Position numbers and translations under genes: made by a program | Shown here: positions 12,807 through 14,493 of the stretch, piece after piece | How positions within the stretch are numbered: the first letter of the stretch is position 1 | Layout of the letters: each line of letters begins with the position of its first letter | Source of the DNA: Planctomycetota bacterium | GTDB taxonomy: Bacteria > Planctomycetota > Brocadiia > JAJRTI01 | Direction: 5' to 3' | DNA: 14,493 bases | Assembly: GCA_024278415.1 (NCBI GenBank) | Contig: JAJRTI010000606.1 | Coordinates: 1-14,493, forward strand | The notes under the pieces: generated by a model | What the model was told of the DNA's origin: nothing | The model's database searches: none | Seen by the model: the letters and a program-made list of their open reading frames with translations, nothing else

Positions 12807-14493
12807 CTATTCGTCCTCAAGGTCGCCGAGGTTGTTTTCGCCGGCGCGGATCATGCGGACGAGCGACAGCACGTCCTCTGACCGGCTCATGGTCTCGGCG
12901 AGTGTGGCCAGTTTCTCCGCGCGGCCGGCGAGTTTGCGTTCCTTGCAGGCGAGCCCGATTTGTGCGAGGAGACGCGCCTTGGCATCGGCCGTGTCGCCGG
13001 CGTTCACCAGGTAGGGCAGCACGGCGCCGGCCGCGTTGGCGAGCGCCTCCGCGTTGCGGGTCTGCGTGTCGTCGTGCAAGTGCTTGGGGCTGGAGAACTC
13101 GATGAGTCCGTTGTCGTCCGTGTTGATGCGCGCTTGCGCCGCGAACTTGCGCACTTCGTCCGACCCCATGAGGAAGTACGACAGCAGCCGCGGCGCGCCG
13201 TCCACCGCGATGCGCTGGAGGTCGTTGCGCACGTCCGGCCGCTGCATCTCGCGGCGCAGGCGGGCGACGTCGATCCTGAGGTCCCGATCGGACGCGATGA
13301 GGATCAGGTCCGTATCCTCGATGGTCTCGAACACGAGCACGTTCTTGTACACGCTGCCGAGCGTGGCGAGGAGCGATTGCATGTCCTCGGTGGCCATGCC
13401 GTAGAGCTGGAGCCACTGCGCGTACACGCCGCCTTTTCGCAGCCGCGACTTGGCGATACGAAAGAACTCTTGCGTGAAGAGATTCGACGCGCCGCTGATC
13501 CAGGGGTTCGATGGCTCGGAGATGATGACGTCGAACGTCTGGTCGGTCGCGAGCAGATAGTTGCGCGCATCGTCGACCACGAGCTGCGTGCGCGGGTCCG
13601 CGAGCGGATTGTGGTTCACGTGGTTGAAGAACTTCGAGCCCTCGATGACGGCCTTCTCGATCTCGACCGCGACGAGTTTCTGGATGGGGTGTGTGGCGGC
13701 CGCGCCCACGGTCACGCCGCTGGCGAAGCCGACCACGAGCACGTCCTTGGGGGCGCGGGCGAGCAGGAGCGGGAGGTGGCCGCTGAGGATCTGCGTGGGC
13801 ATGTCGGGCCCGGACGACGCGTCGATCTTGCCGTTCGTGGCCATCCACACGTTGCCTTCGGTCTTGTGCTTGGCCACGGTGACGGTCGTGGTGAGGCCCT
13901 CCTTATAGTAGAGGAGCCGGTAGTCGCCGCCCACGAAATCGAGAAACCGTTGCTTCGAGATCGGGCCGTCGACCAGGTCTTCGGCGTACTTGTACATGCC
14001 GCTCGACATGACGAGCCCCTCCCACCGCGGCGCGCGCAGCCAGCACGCGGCGATGACGCCTGCCGCGACGAACCCAATCGGCACGCGCAGCGCGGCAGCC
14101 CCGCGGCTGAACGCGAGCACGAGCAGCCCCACGCCGGCGCTGAGTGTGACGCAGGCGAGGATCGTGTTCTGGATGCCGAGCAGGGGGATGAGCACCCAGC
14201 CGGCGCAGAAGGAGCCGGCGATCGCGCCGATGGTGTTGATCGCGTAGATCGTGCCGACCGAACGGCCCAGGCGCTGCACGGTCGGCGCGCACACGCGCAC
14301 CGCGAGAGGGAACATCATGCCCAGCAGCACCGTGGGCAGGAGCATGATCGCGCCGGCCATGAGGAATTCGAGCAGGGTGAGGCGCCAGTAGCCGTACTGG
14401 CCGAAGCCTTTGAAGAGGATCGTGTACCCGTACGGCAGCTCGCCGAAGGCCCAGAGCGCGGCGAACGCGGAGCCCGCGACGCCGACCTGCACA
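12807..14493 (-). CDS. Fused membrane / spermidine-synthase-like protein (5' end outside window)
   Basis: Reading from the window edge, 561 residues are visible and the frame is open at the edge. Residues about 1-150 form several membrane helices (for example FLMAGAIMLLPTVLLGMMFPLAV, TIYAINTIGAIAGSFCAGWVLIPLL). Residues about 195-365 are a spermidine-synthase-like methyltransferase fold: NGKIDASSGPDMPTQILSGHLPLLL (220-244), SAM-type glycine loop VLVVGFASGVTVGA (251-264), acidic VEIE (276-279), VVDDARNYL (305-313) and ISEPSNPWISGASNLFT (324-340). A helical C-terminal part follows. This matches the fused MFS/spermidine synthase-like family. True SpeE has a catalytic Asp where this protein has SEPSNPW, so a genuine aminopropyltransferase role is doubtful; product unknown. 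It is coupled to the MFS gene downstream. Confidence 0.85.
   Translation of the reverse strand, partial: VQVGVAGSAFAALWAFGELPYGYTILFKGFGQYGYWRLTLLEFLMAGAIMLLPTVLLGMMFPLAVRVCAPTVQRLGRSVGTIYAINTIGAIAGSFCAGWVLIPLLGIQNTILACVTLSAGVGLLVLAFSRGAAALRVPIGFVAAGVIAACWLRAPRWEGLVMSSGMYKYAEDLVDGPISKQRFLDFVGGDYRLLYYKEGLTTTVTVAKHKTEGNVWMATNGKIDASSGPDMPTQILSGHLPLLLARAPKDVLVVGFASGVTVGAAATHPIQKLVAVEIEKAVIEGSKFFNHVNHNPLADPRTQLVVDDARNYLLATDQTFDVIISEPSNPWISGASNLFTQEFFRIAKSRLRKGGVYAQWLQLYGMATEDMQSLLATLGSVYKNVLVFETIEDTDLILIASDRDLRIDVARLRREMQRPDVRNDLQRIAVDGAPRLLSYFLMGSDEVRKFAAQARINTDDNGLIEFSSPKHLHDDTQTRNAEALANAAGAVLPYLVNAGDTADAKARLLAQIGLACKERKLAGRAEKLATLAETMSRSEDVLSLVRMIRAGENNLGDLEDE

Overview
The window is GC-rich bacterial chromosome with long, tightly packed genes, and almost every gene is of a recognisable family. 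The envelope features suggest a diderm bacterium: a probable lipoprotein, PEGA-domain and GspG-like membrane-anchored proteins, and a polytopic membrane protein with a spermidine-synthase-like domain. The gene mix resembles the Planctomycetes/Verrucomicrobia/Hydrogenedentota-like phyla, but this is a weak inference; nothing here fixes the taxon. TAG is the commonest stop codon (8 of 15 genes), which is unusual for high GC.

Left part, plus strand (1-2957): the tail of a membrane protein; a Gfo/Idh/MocA-type NAD(P)-dependent oxidoreductase interrupted by one in-frame TAG; a YggT-family membrane protein; and a probable lipoprotein with a transglutaminase-like Cys/His/Asp arrangement. The last three are closely spaced or overlapping and look co-transcribed. 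After them (2958-3381) lies the 3' half of a Nudix-type gene (COG4112-like) that has lost its 5' half.

Middle (3382-5339): two divergent genes share a 209-bp gap holding two back-to-back sigma70-type promoters. Leftward is a membrane-anchored protein with two PEGA domains and a helical, TPR-like tail. Rightward is a membrane-anchored protein with a GspG/pseudopilin-like C-terminal fold, a Pro/Ala linker and a TPR-like tail. A hairpin terminator separates the latter from the next, convergent gene.

Right-centre, minus strand (5408-11191): a classic type II fatty-acid synthesis cluster, transcribed rpmF-plsX-fabH-fabD-fabG-acpP-fabF. It supplies ribosomal protein L32, the acyl-phosphate branch to phospholipids, chain initiation (FabD, FabH), elongation (FabF), keto reduction (FabG) and the carrier protein. 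All expected catalytic residues are present. The dehydratase, enoyl reductase and acetyl-CoA carboxylase are not in the window. A near-consensus promoter lies about 250 bp upstream of rpmF, giving a long leader, and a second long leader (239 bp) precedes acpP.

Right end, minus strand (11602-14493): a spermidine-synthase-like fused membrane protein (its 5' end is outside the window) followed after 2 bp by an MFS transporter; the pair looks translationally coupled.

Most of the window is ordinary housekeeping. The items most worth a second look are the interrupted oxidoreductase, the half Nudix gene, the divergent PEGA/GspG-like pair with its promoters, and the long leader of rpmF. I found no CRISPR array, tRNA, rRNA, transposase or obvious mobile element.
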